Source of the DNA: Cryptobacteroides sp963543835 | GTDB taxonomy: Bacteria > Bacteroidota > Bacteroidia > Bacteroidales > UBA932 | Assembly: GCA_963543835.1 (NCBI GenBank) | Contig: CAUUCY010000023.1 | Span: forward strand, 1-22,543 | DNA length: 22,543 nucleotides | Direction of reading: 5' to 3' | Shown here: positions 7,056 through 14,179 of the stretch, in pieces | Position numbering within the stretch: position 1 is the first letter of the stretch | How the letters are laid out: each line of letters starts with the position of its first letter | Notes under the pieces: model-generated | Told to the model about the DNA's origin: nothing | What the model saw: only the letters and a program-made list of their open reading frames with translations | Database searches by the model: none | Made by a program: the position numbers and the translations under genes

Positions 7056-7086
7056 CAAAGATATGAATAATTATTGAAAATACAAA
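7056..7086 (-). promoter_or_regulatory. Promoter of the abiF RNA
   Basis: On the minus strand TTTG (7086-7083) is followed after exactly 19 bases by TATCTTTG (7063-7056). This is the complete Bacteroidota promoter, -33 TTTG plus -7 TAnnTTTG, and the best-formed one in the window. It predicts a start near 7050, before the GC stem of the small RNA. Confidence 0.75.
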
Positions 7087-7104
7087 CTTTTTTGAAGAGG
7101 GATT

Positions 7105-7131
7105 CATGTAAAAGCAGATTTCTTTTACATG
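7105..7131. repeat. Perfect 10-bp inverted repeat between abiF and prfA promoters
   Basis: CATGTAAAAG (7105-7114) and CTTTTACATG (7122-7131) are perfect inverted copies around a 7-base spacer. A further TTTACAT follows at 7132-7138, so this word occurs twice in tandem. The site lies upstream of both divergent promoters. It could be an operator for a dimeric regulator or a hairpin; it has no clean T-run to mark it as a terminator. Confidence 0.5.
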
Positions 7132-7187
7132 TTTACATTTATAAAATTTGAAGAATGCAAATTTACTAAATATTTGGAATTTCTCCT

Positions 7188-7195
7188 TATATTTG
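7188..7195 (+). promoter_or_regulatory. prfA promoter -7 box
   Basis: TATATTTG matches TAnnTTTG, 51 bases before the prfA ATG at 7247. The -33 region is weak (TTTA at 7162-7165, spacing 22). Confidence 0.5.
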
Positions 7196-7246
7196 CAGGC
7201 CAATGCGCGCAAGGCGCTTTCAAATGATAAAAAACAGAGAGAAAAT

Positions 7247-8341
7247 ATGGCAGAAAATAATTCGCTTCTTGAAAAAGTCCTTTCGCTTCAGGATAAATAT
7301 CGTTCGCTCCAGGAGCAGCTCGCTTCTCCGGAGATCATGGCGGACATGAAGAAGTTTGTCCAGCTGAACAAAGACTACAAGCAGCTGGAGCCTATCATCG
7401 CGGCAGGCCTCGAATATAAGAAAATGGTGGAGGACCTCGCCCAGGCAAAGGATATTTTCATGACGGAAAAAGATCCGGACATGAAGGAAATGGCACGCGA
7501 TGAGATAAACGAAATCGAGTCGAAACTTCCTGCCATGGAAGAGAACATCAAGATACTTCTGATACCGGCGGACCCTGACGATGCCAAGAACGCAATGGTC
7601 GAAATAAGGGGAGGGACAGGAGGCGACGAGGCCGCGATATTTGCCGGAGACCTCTTCCGCATGTACCAGCACTTTTCCGAAAGCAGGGGCTGGAAGCTTG
7701 AAATAACGGACCAGACTCCCGGCACTTCGGGGGGCTTCAAGCAGATAGTTTTCAAATTGTCCTCCAACACCGAGGGAGTCTACGGAGTAATGAAGTATGA
7801 ATCGGGAGTACATCGCGTTCAGCGCGTGCCTCAGACGGAAACCCAGGGACGCATCCAGACTTCGGCGGCTTCTGTCGCCGTATTCCCCGAAGCGGGAGAA
7901 TTCGATGTGGACCTCAAATGGGACGACATACGTCTCGACCTTTTCTGTTCGTCCGGTCCCGGAGGTCAGGGTGTGAACACCACCTACTCGGCAGTACGCC
8001 TGACCCACCTGCCCACGGGTCTTGTAGTGCAGTGTCAGGAGGAGCGTTCGCAGCTGAAGAACAAGGACAGGGCTTTTGAAGAGCTACGCACCAGACTTTA
8101 CAATCTCGAGCACCAGAAATATCTCGACGAAATAGGCGCGAAAAGAAAGACCATGGTCAGCACGGGTGATCGTTCAGCAAAAATACGCACCTACAACTAT
8201 CCTCAAGGTCGTGTGACCGACCACCGCATAAATTGGTCCATGTACAACCTGCCGGTATTCATGGACGGGGACATAGAGGAGTGCATAGAGCAATTGCAGA
8301 TTGCAGAAAATGCGGAAAGATTGAAAGAAGCGGCTGATTAG
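7247..8341 (+). CDS. prfA: Peptide chain release factor 1 (RF1)
   Basis: A 364-residue class I release factor that recognises UAA/UAG stop codons in the ribosomal A site and triggers peptide release. The peptidyl-transferase GGQ motif is at 239-241 (SSGPGGQGVN), and the RF1-type stop-codon loop P-x-T (PQT) is at 195-197 in RVPQTETQGR; RF2 would have SPF. The RGGTGGDEA motif follows the N-terminal coiled domain at about 121. The ATG at 7247 (MAENNSLLEK) is the right start, because upstream extension to a TTG at 7148 would run through the promoter. It stands alone and converges with the MATE gene, 7 bases away. prmC, which methylates this GGQ, is not in the window. Confidence 0.96.
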   Translation: MAENNSLLEKVLSLQDKYRSLQEQLASPEIMADMKKFVQLNKDYKQLEPIIAAGLEYKKMVEDLAQAKDIFMTEKDPDMKEMARDEINEIESKLPAMEENIKILLIPADPDDAKNAMVEIRGGTGGDEAAIFAGDLFRMYQHFSESRGWKLEITDQTPGTSGGFKQIVFKLSSNTEGVYGVMKYESGVHRVQRVPQTETQGRIQTSAASVAVFPEAGEFDVDLKWDDIRLDLFCSSGPGGQGVNTTYSAVRLTHLPTGLVVQCQEERSQLKNKDRAFEELRTRLYNLEHQKYLDEIGAKRKTMVSTGDRSAKIRTYNYPQGRVTDHRINWSMYNLPVFMDGDIEECIEQLQIAENAERLKEAAD

Positions 8342-8348
8342 CCCGTTC

Positions 8349-9746
8349 TTAAGCCATTTCGGAGCCTAAAGATTCGGCAGACTCTCCATCCTTGAGTCTG
8401 TCGATTTTTTTGAACAGCCTAAGTATGAAATAAAGCGCGAAACATGCAGACACTACATCCGCTATAGGGAAACTCCACCATACGCCCGCCTGACCCATAA
8501 AAGTAGGGAGCAGATAAATCAGGGGAACAAGGAAAATCAACTGCCGCGAAAGGGACAGGAAAATGCTGATTTTCACCATTCCCAGACACTGGAAGAAATT
8601 GCCCGCCGTCATGCTGAACCCTACGGAAAATATCATGGCGCAGGATATGCGCAGTCCGTCCACGGCGTGCTCCAGCAAGACAGGGTCGCTGGTGAACATA
8701 CGCGCCGCAAGTTCTGGGATCAATTCACATACGAGAAAGCAAACCGAGGTCACAAGCAGATTCCACCTGCATGTGAGAAAGAAAATCTCACGTACGCGCC
8801 CGTAAAGTCTCGCTCCGTAATTGTAGCCCGCGATAGGCTGCATGCCTTGGTTGAAGCCCATGCAGACCATGAAGAACAGAAAAGCTATACGGTTCACTAT
8901 GCCGTAGGCGCCTATTGCAAGATCCCCGCTGAAGCGCAACAGCTGCTGATTGATGAAAAGCGCGACTATGGATGCAGCCACATTCATGAGGAAAGGTCCT
9001 ATGCCGATTTTCATGGACTGAATAGCCACTTTCAGGTTGAAGCGGAAAACAGGTCTTGGGAAGTGCAGCAGTTTATTCCTGTCGAGGAAAAAGCGCAGGG
9101 TATAAATCAACGCCATGAACTGGCATATCACAGTGGCAATAGCGGCTCCGCGTATGCCCATGCCGAGCCCGAAGATGAAGACAGGGTCGAGTATGGCGTT
9201 GGAAATCACTGTAAAAAGAGTCAGCCCCATTGCCGTTTTAGGCTTTCCGCCGGCACGTATTATACCGTTTAGTCCGAAATAGAGATGGGTTATAACATTA
9301 CCGAGCATGATTATCGACATATAATCATGCGCAAAAGGCAGGGTATTTTCCGTAGCCCCGAAAAATATCAGCAAGGGCTTCAGGAAAACAAGCCCCAGAA
9401 CAGTAAATACTATGCCTATTACCGTGTTCAGGGTGAGCACGTTGGCAAGCACTTTGTTTGCAGTTTCGTAGCGATGCTGCCCCAGAAGCATTGAAATCAT
9501 TGTCATTGCTCCCACACCCACGAGCATTCCCATGGCAGAAGAAAGGTTCATAACGGGGAAGCTCACTGCAAGCCCCGTAAGCGCGTAAGATCCCACATCA
9601 GGTATATGGCCGATATAAATACTGTCGACCATATTATACAAGGATGCCGCTACTTGGGCTATAATACCGGGAACTGCATATCTTTTGAGCAAGACGCTGA
9701 TTTTTTCTTTTTCAAGCTCAAAAGGTGCCGAAGTTGAAGATGTCAT
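8349..9746 (-). CDS. MATE family multidrug/sodium efflux transporter
   Basis: A 465-residue inner-membrane protein with the twelve-helix pattern of MATE (NorM/DinF-like) antiporters, which export drugs or metabolites using a Na+ or H+ gradient. The opening helix region (YAVPGIIAQVAASLYNMVD) and the internal pseudo-repeat (about residue 240 onwards, IQSMKIGIGPFLMN) are typical, as is NQGMQPIAGYNYGA at the start of the middle loop. Length matches the family. The start is 7 bases after the stop of the upstream FKBP gene, so it is the last gene of the nrnA-FKBP-FKBP-MATE operon. The substrate cannot be deduced, and nothing in the operon points to a specific drug. Confidence 0.93.
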   Translation of the reverse strand: MTSSTSAPFELEKEKISVLLKRYAVPGIIAQVAASLYNMVDSIYIGHIPDVGSYALTGLAVSFPVMNLSSAMGMLVGVGAMTMISMLLGQHRYETANKVLANVLTLNTVIGIVFTVLGLVFLKPLLIFFGATENTLPFAHDYMSIIMLGNVITHLYFGLNGIIRAGGKPKTAMGLTLFTVISNAILDPVFIFGLGMGIRGAAIATVICQFMALIYTLRFFLDRNKLLHFPRPVFRFNLKVAIQSMKIGIGPFLMNVAASIVALFINQQLLRFSGDLAIGAYGIVNRIAFLFFMVCMGFNQGMQPIAGYNYGARLYGRVREIFFLTCRWNLLVTSVCFLVCELIPELAARMFTSDPVLLEHAVDGLRISCAMIFSVGFSMTAGNFFQCLGMVKISIFLSLSRQLIFLVPLIYLLPTFMGQAGVWWSFPIADVVSACFALYFILRLFKKIDRLKDGESAESLGSEMA

Positions 9747-9753
9747 CCGCCAA

Positions 9754-10782
9754 CTATTTTTCAGCCGAACTCTTTGTGATTTCCATATCGAAAATCAACG
9801 GGCTGTATGGCGGAATCGTATTTTTTGTACCATTGTAGGAATATCCGAAAGCAGAAACGAAAATTCCGCGTCCTTTTTCTCCAGGTTTCATGTGTTTTGC
9901 AGTATGAGCAAAGCCCGGTATCATGGAGTTTTTTTCTCCGTTCATCTTCATGTCCGCGACATTCTCTCTCCAAGTCACATCCAATGCCTCTCCTTTGTTG
10001 GAAACCGCAAGCCCGTGCAGAATAGCCGTATCCTTGATATTGGTATCGAAAACCTTGCCGTTGAGCAGGCGTCCCACGTAATAGAGATAGATTTTGTCTC
10101 CGTCGCCGTATTTCAGATCCGGCTTCTTCGGCGGCTCGAACTGAACGTAATAGGCTCCGTTTTCAAGACTGTCGGGTTTTACGCCCGGGTAATTTTTTGC
10201 GAGGAAAGTCTTGACCGAATCTTTCTCCCATGCGACCACATCTTCAATCACATCAGTTACCTTCATATCGTAAATGTAGTCTGTGCTTCCGTTGCTTTCC
10301 CTGAGGTAGGCATCTTCGCTACCGTACCTTTTATAGACTGCAAGCCAGCGGGGTATTGCGATTACCGCCCTTCCTCCGACATTCATGCGCCCAAGCATCA
10401 CATCGAGAGCTTCATAAATATTCTCTCCGCCGCGATACCAGATATAAGGCCCGTAGTATGAGGTTTCAGAATAAGTCCCGAGCCTTTTCGCCACATCCAT
10501 ATCGGAAGTGGACTGCACGGTCCCGTCAAGCTTGCTTATTGTGAAAAGAACATTCACAAAATTTTCCTTTTTCTCCCCTACTTGCGCACCGCTTCCTTTG
10601 GTTTCGCTAAGAATATAGAATCCCGGATAAACTTTTTCCGCATTCTCATATTTGTTTATATGAAGCCAGGATTCAAAAACTTTTTTAGCCGCTTCATTTT
10701 TCGATGTAGTTACGCTCTTTGCGCAAGAAGCAAGAATAGCAGCAACCGCCGCCGCAATAATTATAAGGGATTTTACCTTCAT
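9754..10782 (-). CDS. FKBP-type peptidyl-prolyl isomerase lipoprotein
   Basis: A 342-residue lipoprotein: the signal peptide MKVKSLIIIAAAVAAILASC ends in a lipobox with the lipidated Cys at residue 20. The C-terminal third is an FKBP domain (YGDGDKIYLYYVGRLLNGKVFDTN ... MIPGF ... GRGIFVSAFGY ... PLIFDMEI), which speeds proline isomerisation of envelope proteins. An earlier region (about residues 65-180) resembles a second, divergent FKBP fold. I chose the ATG at 10782 because it gives a clean signal peptide; an in-frame ATG at 10812 would overlap the upstream gene. The active-site region carries a long insertion (about VSNKGEALDVTWRENVADMK) compared with small FKBPs. It lies 5 bases behind another FKBP lipoprotein. 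Confidence 0.82.
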   Translation of the reverse strand: MKVKSLIIIAAAVAAILASCAKSVTTSKNEAAKKVFESWLHINKYENAEKVYPGFYILSETKGSGAQVGEKKENFVNVLFTISKLDGTVQSTSDMDVAKRLGTYSETSYYGPYIWYRGGENIYEALDVMLGRMNVGGRAVIAIPRWLAVYKRYGSEDAYLRESNGSTDYIYDMKVTDVIEDVVAWEKDSVKTFLAKNYPGVKPDSLENGAYYVQFEPPKKPDLKYGDGDKIYLYYVGRLLNGKVFDTNIKDTAILHGLAVSNKGEALDVTWRENVADMKMNGEKNSMIPGFAHTAKHMKPGEKGRGIFVSAFGYSYNGTKNTIPPYSPLIFDMEITKSSAEK

Positions 10783-10787
10783 ATCTG

Positions 10788-11336
10788 TCAATTCAAAATA
10801 TCCAATATCCAAACCTGATACGCCAAAGGGGAATTTCTCTTCACCGTACCGTTATACGTATCACCAAAGCCATATTTGCCTGAAAAGAGTATGGTGGCGA
10901 CCTGATTCTTCTTCACCCCCGCAAGTCCGAGCCTCAACCCCTCAAGCATGGTGTCGCCCGACAAATCAAGCGTAACGGGCTTGAAGAGAGTCTTGTCGGA
11001 AACGGAGAAGCCCAGACTATTCGCAAGTTCCGCCCTGTTTGTGGAGATAAAGGAAGATGCGGACAGTGAGGATTTTGAAAAATCATACGCGGCATACTCA
11101 AAAGTCACCGTACCTCTGGAATTGAGAGCCTCGCCTTCACCCTCTTCACTGCCGTGGGCAATCACACGCGCGACTCCGTCATTATAGACCACTTTAGCAG
11201 TCTCGTCAGCTTTCAGAACAGCGTTTATATAAGTTTCAATCTGCTTGTCCTGATTTGCGTAGGCAAGCTCCCGCGCCTCTTTCGAGCAGGCGCAGACAAA
11301 CATAAGAGAAACAAATATGAGCGTTATTTTTTTCAT
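10788..11336 (-). CDS. Small FKBP-like peptidyl-prolyl isomerase lipoprotein
   Basis: A 182-residue protein with a short lipoprotein signal (MKKITLIFVSLMFVCAC, lipidated Cys at 17) and an FKBP-like C-terminal domain: GTVTFEYAAYDF, MLEGLRLGLAGVKKNQVATILFSGKYGFGD and a closing strand LAYQVWILDILN. Several aromatic active-site residues of classic FKBPs are hard to place, so catalysis is uncertain; a chaperone role is possible. Its ATG overlaps the nrnA stop as TAATG (11338-11334), so translation is probably coupled. Two different FKBP lipoproteins in a row suggest a division of labour in folding envelope proteins. Confidence 0.75.
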   Translation of the reverse strand: MKKITLIFVSLMFVCACSKEARELAYANQDKQIETYINAVLKADETAKVVYNDGVARVIAHGSEEGEGEALNSRGTVTFEYAAYDFSKSSLSASSFISTNRAELANSLGFSVSDKTLFKPVTLDLSGDTMLEGLRLGLAGVKKNQVATILFSGKYGFGDTYNGTVKRNSPLAYQVWILDILN

Positions 11337-12364
11337 TACGCAAAAAAATCGGCAATGCCGGACAGCAGATATTTTTCAAGTTCATCAAGCCCTTTCACAT
11401 CGAGCAGTCTGCCGCCGGCAGCCTGTTCATGCCCGCCTCCGTTAAAATAGAGCCTCGCAAACTTATTCGCCGACACTCCCTTTTTGGAGCGTACGGAAAC
11501 GCGATAAATATCGCCGTCCTGACGAATGAAAACACTCATTTTAACTTTCGCTATGGTCAGAGGCATATTGACAAAGCCCTCGAGCTCTCCTTCCTGCATA
11601 TCGAAGTGCTTCATAGTTTTTTCATCAAGCAAAGTATATGCCACTCCCTCCGCGCTTATTTTCATGACCTTGCCAAGAAGATGTCCTATAAGGCGCAAGC
11701 GGTTTTCACGATATTCGTTATATATTTTTTCTATAATATAATCCCTGTCAATTCCTGTTGCCAGCAGTTCGGAAGCCATTTCAAGAGTAGAAGGGAACAC
11801 GGAATTGGCAAAATTGTTGGTGTCTGTCGTCATGCCCGCCATCAGCGCCATACGCGAGTGCTCTGGAATTTCAGCGGCATTGCCTGCAATATCGGAAAAT
11901 GATTTCAAGAGCCAATAGAGCAGCTCCGATGCGGAAGAGACATCGGTACGGCTTATGACCAGATCGAATTCTTCAGTATGGGGTCCGATATGGTGATCGA
12001 TCAGGATTTTCGGGCATTCGAGAGCCTCCAGGGCGGGAGCAAGCGATTCTGTGCGCATGAGTCCGCTGCAATCAAGACATACGAGAAGATCGGCATCACG
12101 AAGAATCTGCCCGTAACCTCCGTCGTCGGCGACATGGAACGGAGAGCCCGCAATAATGAATTCGAGCGTGGGCGCGGGTCTGTTGACAAGAAGCACCTCT
12201 GCCTGCCTGCGAAAACCGTCCTTGAGACTTTCAAGATAGGTTTTAAGCGCAAAAGAAGAACCCAAAGCATCTCCGTCGGGCTTCGCGTGGGTGACAATCA
12301 CGGCATGCCTCGATGCTCTAAGCATAGCTTCAAGCTCCAATATGTCTTCTACGTTAAATCTCAT
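11336..12364 (-). CDS. nrnA: DHH/DHHA1 phosphoesterase, NrnA-like oligoribonuclease/pAp phosphatase
   Basis: A 342-residue two-domain enzyme. The DHH domain has the metal ligands H26, D30 and D32 (THAKPDGDALGS), D98 in LDCSG, and the family motif DHH at 123-125. The C-terminal DHHA1 domain ends with the substrate-binding GGGHEQAAG at about 309-317. NrnA enzymes degrade 2-5-nt RNA fragments to mononucleotides, and many also dephosphorylate 3'-phosphoadenosine 5'-phosphate; Bacteroidota lack the classic Orn. Length fits. It is the first gene of a four-gene operon and shares a divergent promoter region with the gene at 12470. Confidence 0.93.
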   Translation of the reverse strand: MRFNVEDILELEAMLRASRHAVIVTHAKPDGDALGSSFALKTYLESLKDGFRRQAEVLLVNRPAPTLEFIIAGSPFHVADDGGYGQILRDADLLVCLDCSGLMRTESLAPALEALECPKILIDHHIGPHTEEFDLVISRTDVSSASELLYWLLKSFSDIAGNAAEIPEHSRMALMAGMTTDTNNFANSVFPSTLEMASELLATGIDRDYIIEKIYNEYRENRLRLIGHLLGKVMKISAEGVAYTLLDEKTMKHFDMQEGELEGFVNMPLTIAKVKMSVFIRQDGDIYRVSVRSKKGVSANKFARLYFNGGGHEQAAGGRLLDVKGLDELEKYLLSGIADFFA

Positions 12365-12369
12365 GACCG

Positions 12370-12377
12370 CAAAAATA
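12370..12377 (-). promoter_or_regulatory. nrnA promoter -7 box
   Basis: The minus strand reads TATTTTTG, matching TAnnTTTG, only 5 bases upstream of the nrnA ATG (12364). If used, the mRNA would be leaderless or nearly so. I see no matching -33 element, so support is modest. Confidence 0.4.
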
Positions 12378-12387
12378 CTAAATCTTG

Positions 12388-12418
12388 TTGGATTTGAGAA
12401 ATGATTTTTATAACTTTG
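12388..12418 (+). promoter_or_regulatory. Promoter of the 12470-14159 operon
   Basis: TTG (12388-12390), 20 bases, then TAACTTTG (12411-12418) matches the Bacteroidota TTTG/TAnnTTTG pair except for the first T of the -33 box. It predicts a leader of about 45 bases before the ATG at 12470. Confidence 0.55.
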
Positions 12419-12469
12419 TCAGGCTATAAGGCAACTCTTTGTTTGAGACAATTAAAAGTTTAACATATA

Positions 12470-13162
12470 ATGAAACTCGTAAAGAACCTCTTCACTTGGT
12501 TGATACTGCCTGCGACAATCTGTCTGCTGGCATGGGTCAACATCGACGGCATCATGCAGCCTGTAAATTTCAACAAAGCAAAGGACGCACGTCAGGCGGT
12601 TGCAGTCCAGAGACTCAAGGACATCCGTGAGCTTCAGGTGGCTTTCAAATCGGTCAACAACAAGTTCACTTCAGACCTTGACTCTCTTGTATCGTTCTAC
12701 AACAGCGGCGAGATGTCCATAGTCATGCAGGTCGGCTCGATGGACGACTCTCTGGCAGTGGCACACACGGAAGCAATAAAGAAAAAGAACCGCAAGATTA
12801 CTGCAGCCAAACTTTATGAACTTTACAAAGCGGGAGACAAAAACCTCGTTTTCTCGGTAGAGAGCAAGATTCCCGTAAAGGATACGCTTTTTGTAAGCCG
12901 CGAGAACTTCTGTATAGACTCTGTGGTGTACATTCCTTTCTCAGGAGGAAAGAAAATCGAGTGTGAAGCTATCGTAAAGCAGGTTTCCGGCGTGCCTGTC
13001 CCTCTTTTCGAGGCCCGCATCCCTTACAGGGAACTCCTCAAGGGACTTGACAACCAGCTCCGCATCAATCTCGACGCAGAACGCAGAGACCAGAACAAGT
13101 ACGAAGGACTTCAAGTAGGAAGCATAGAGAATCCTAACAACAACGCAGGAAACTGGGAGTAA
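12470..13162 (+). CDS. Conserved-looking membrane-anchored protein of unknown function
   Basis: A 230-residue protein that I recognise only as the kind of unknown that precedes DUF3822-rsmD in this phylum; no domain name can be given. One N-terminal membrane helix (about residues 9-25, LFTWLILPATICLLAWVN) precedes a short segment predicted to be helical and basic-acidic (38-85, rich in K, R, D, E). A mixed region follows with predicted strands (140-200, SVVYIPFSGGKKIECEAI). The charged helical stretch after the anchor, rich in KDARQAVAVQRLKDIRELQ, could form a coiled coil. It has no signal peptidase site, so it is probably a single-pass protein with most of its mass outside the cytoplasm. Its stop overlaps the next ATG as TAATG (13160-13164), so it is coupled to the DUF3822-like gene. 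Confidence 0.8.
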   Translation: MKLVKNLFTWLILPATICLLAWVNIDGIMQPVNFNKAKDARQAVAVQRLKDIRELQVAFKSVNNKFTSDLDSLVSFYNSGEMSIVMQVGSMDDSLAVAHTEAIKKKNRKITAAKLYELYKAGDKNLVFSVESKIPVKDTLFVSRENFCIDSVVYIPFSGGKKIECEAIVKQVSGVPVPLFEARIPYRELLKGLDNQLRINLDAERRDQNKYEGLQVGSIENPNNNAGNWE

Positions 13163-13617
13163 TGGATCCCAAAATTACCATAATCCCCGAGCATTTTTTC
13201 ACGCCCGGAAGGGAGCGGGAACTGCTTGGGGATATTTGTATCATTACACCCGAAGAAGAAGTAAAGACAGTCGCTATAGGTTCTTTGGGTGTCGTGATGC
13301 TTTATGTCCCTCAGGGTGAAGGGCTTCCTGAACTCTACAAGCTCCTGTGCAGCATAAAAGAATGCGAGGAGTACAACAGGATTCTATGCAATTATACCGG
13401 CGGAATATTGAGTCTGGTTATTGCCCAAGGCAGGAATCTGTTGCTGGCGAATGTATATAAGGCAGTGGATTTCACCACAGCCGAGTATTTTATTTTCTCC
13501 GCCATGAAAAATCTTCAATTAAATCCGGAAATGTCAACGGTACGCTTCAGCAGCCATATTTCCAAAGACGAAGAATTGTCTCTGTACCGTTATTTTGAAT
13601 CTGTAGACAAGATTTAA
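13162..13617 (+). CDS. Short DUF3822-like protein
   Basis: A 151-residue protein. Its second half (ANVYKAVDFTTAEYFIFSAM, LQLNPEMSTVRF, SKDEELSLYRYFESV) matches the C-terminal part of the Bacteroidota DUF3822 family as I remember it. Family members are usually around 260-280 residues and this one lacks most of the N-terminal half, so it is either a compact form or a shortened descendant. I see no frameshift: the ATG overlaps the preceding stop and the frame runs cleanly to TAA. DUF3822 genes typically sit immediately before rsmD, as here (5-base gap), but their function is unknown. Confidence 0.75.
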   Translation: MDPKITIIPEHFFTPGRERELLGDICIITPEEEVKTVAIGSLGVVMLYVPQGEGLPELYKLLCSIKECEEYNRILCNYTGGILSLVIAQGRNLLLANVYKAVDFTTAEYFIFSAMKNLQLNPEMSTVRFSSHISKDEELSLYRYFESVDKI

Positions 13618-13622
13618 TACTG

Positions 13623-14159
13623 ATGAGAATAATAGGAGGCAAACTAAAGGGGAAGTCCATACTTCCTCCCGCGGGCTATAAAGCAAGACCGACTACGGAC
13701 TTTGCAAAAGAAGGCCTGTTCAATGTTCTCGGAAACGAATACGAGTTTGAGGGGCTCAAAGTGCTCGACCTTTTCGGAGGCAGCGGCTCCATAGCATACG
13801 AATTTGCTTCAAGGGGGGCGACCCGGGTATATTGCGTGGAGATGGTGCGCGAGAACGCAAGTTTCATAAAGAAGGAAGCCGAAAGGCTGGGACTCGGGAA
13901 CGTCACAATGGTCCGTGACAATGTCTTTGATTTTCTCCCAATATGCAAAGAAAAGTTCGATTTGATTTTCGCCGATCCTCCCTACAATATTGATGGTCTG
14001 GAAACAATCCCTGACAGAGTTCTTTCCCGGGACATACTGCATCCCGGCTGTTATTTCATCCTGGAACACGGCGATGAACACTCTTTCAGAGAGCATCCCC
14101 TCTTCAAAAAAGAAAAAGTGTACGGCCGCGTACACTTCTCTTTCTTTGAAAAAGCATGA
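13623..14159 (+). CDS. rsmD: 16S rRNA (guanine-N2)-methyltransferase RsmD
   Basis: A 178-residue SAM-dependent methyltransferase that modifies G966 (E. coli numbering) of 16S rRNA on the small-subunit head. Visible are the N-terminal MRIIGGKLKG and RPTTD (22-26) of the family, the SAM-binding DLFGGSGS (49-56), the acidic VEMV after the second strand (72-75), and the catalytic DPPY (118-121). Length is standard. It is the last gene of the 12470 operon. Its final codons contain a strong hairpin that looks like the terminator of the convergent pta gene, so this piece of DNA serves as code on one strand and as a stop signal on the other. Confidence 0.95.
   Translation: MRIIGGKLKGKSILPPAGYKARPTTDFAKEGLFNVLGNEYEFEGLKVLDLFGGSGSIAYEFASRGATRVYCVEMVRENASFIKKEAERLGLGNVTMVRDNVFDFLPICKEKFDLIFADPPYNIDGLETIPDRVLSRDILHPGCYFILEHGDEHSFREHPLFKKEKVYGRVHFSFFEKA
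14106..14137 (-). terminator. Intrinsic terminator of ackA-pta, inside the rsmD coding end
   Basis: AAGTGTACG (14116-14124) and CGTACACTT (14129-14137) form a perfect 9-bp stem with a 4-base loop. Read on the minus strand it is followed by TTTTTCTTTTTT (14117-14106), a classic rho-independent terminator 42 bases after the pta stop. In the plus direction the stem is followed only by a mixed CT-rich stretch, so it may stop rsmD transcripts less well. Confidence 0.75.
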
Positions 14160-14179
14160 ACCGCATTTAGCGGACAAGC

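Noticed and set aside
7148..7246. N-terminal extension of prfA from a TTG
   Set aside because: It would be translated from the promoter region, has no conservation with RF1, and the ATG at 7247 gives the standard N-terminus.
14161..14173. CCGC-ATTTA-GCGG hairpin after rsmD
   Set aside because: It is a 4-bp stem without a T-run; too weak to call a terminator next to the much stronger hairpin at 14116-14137.
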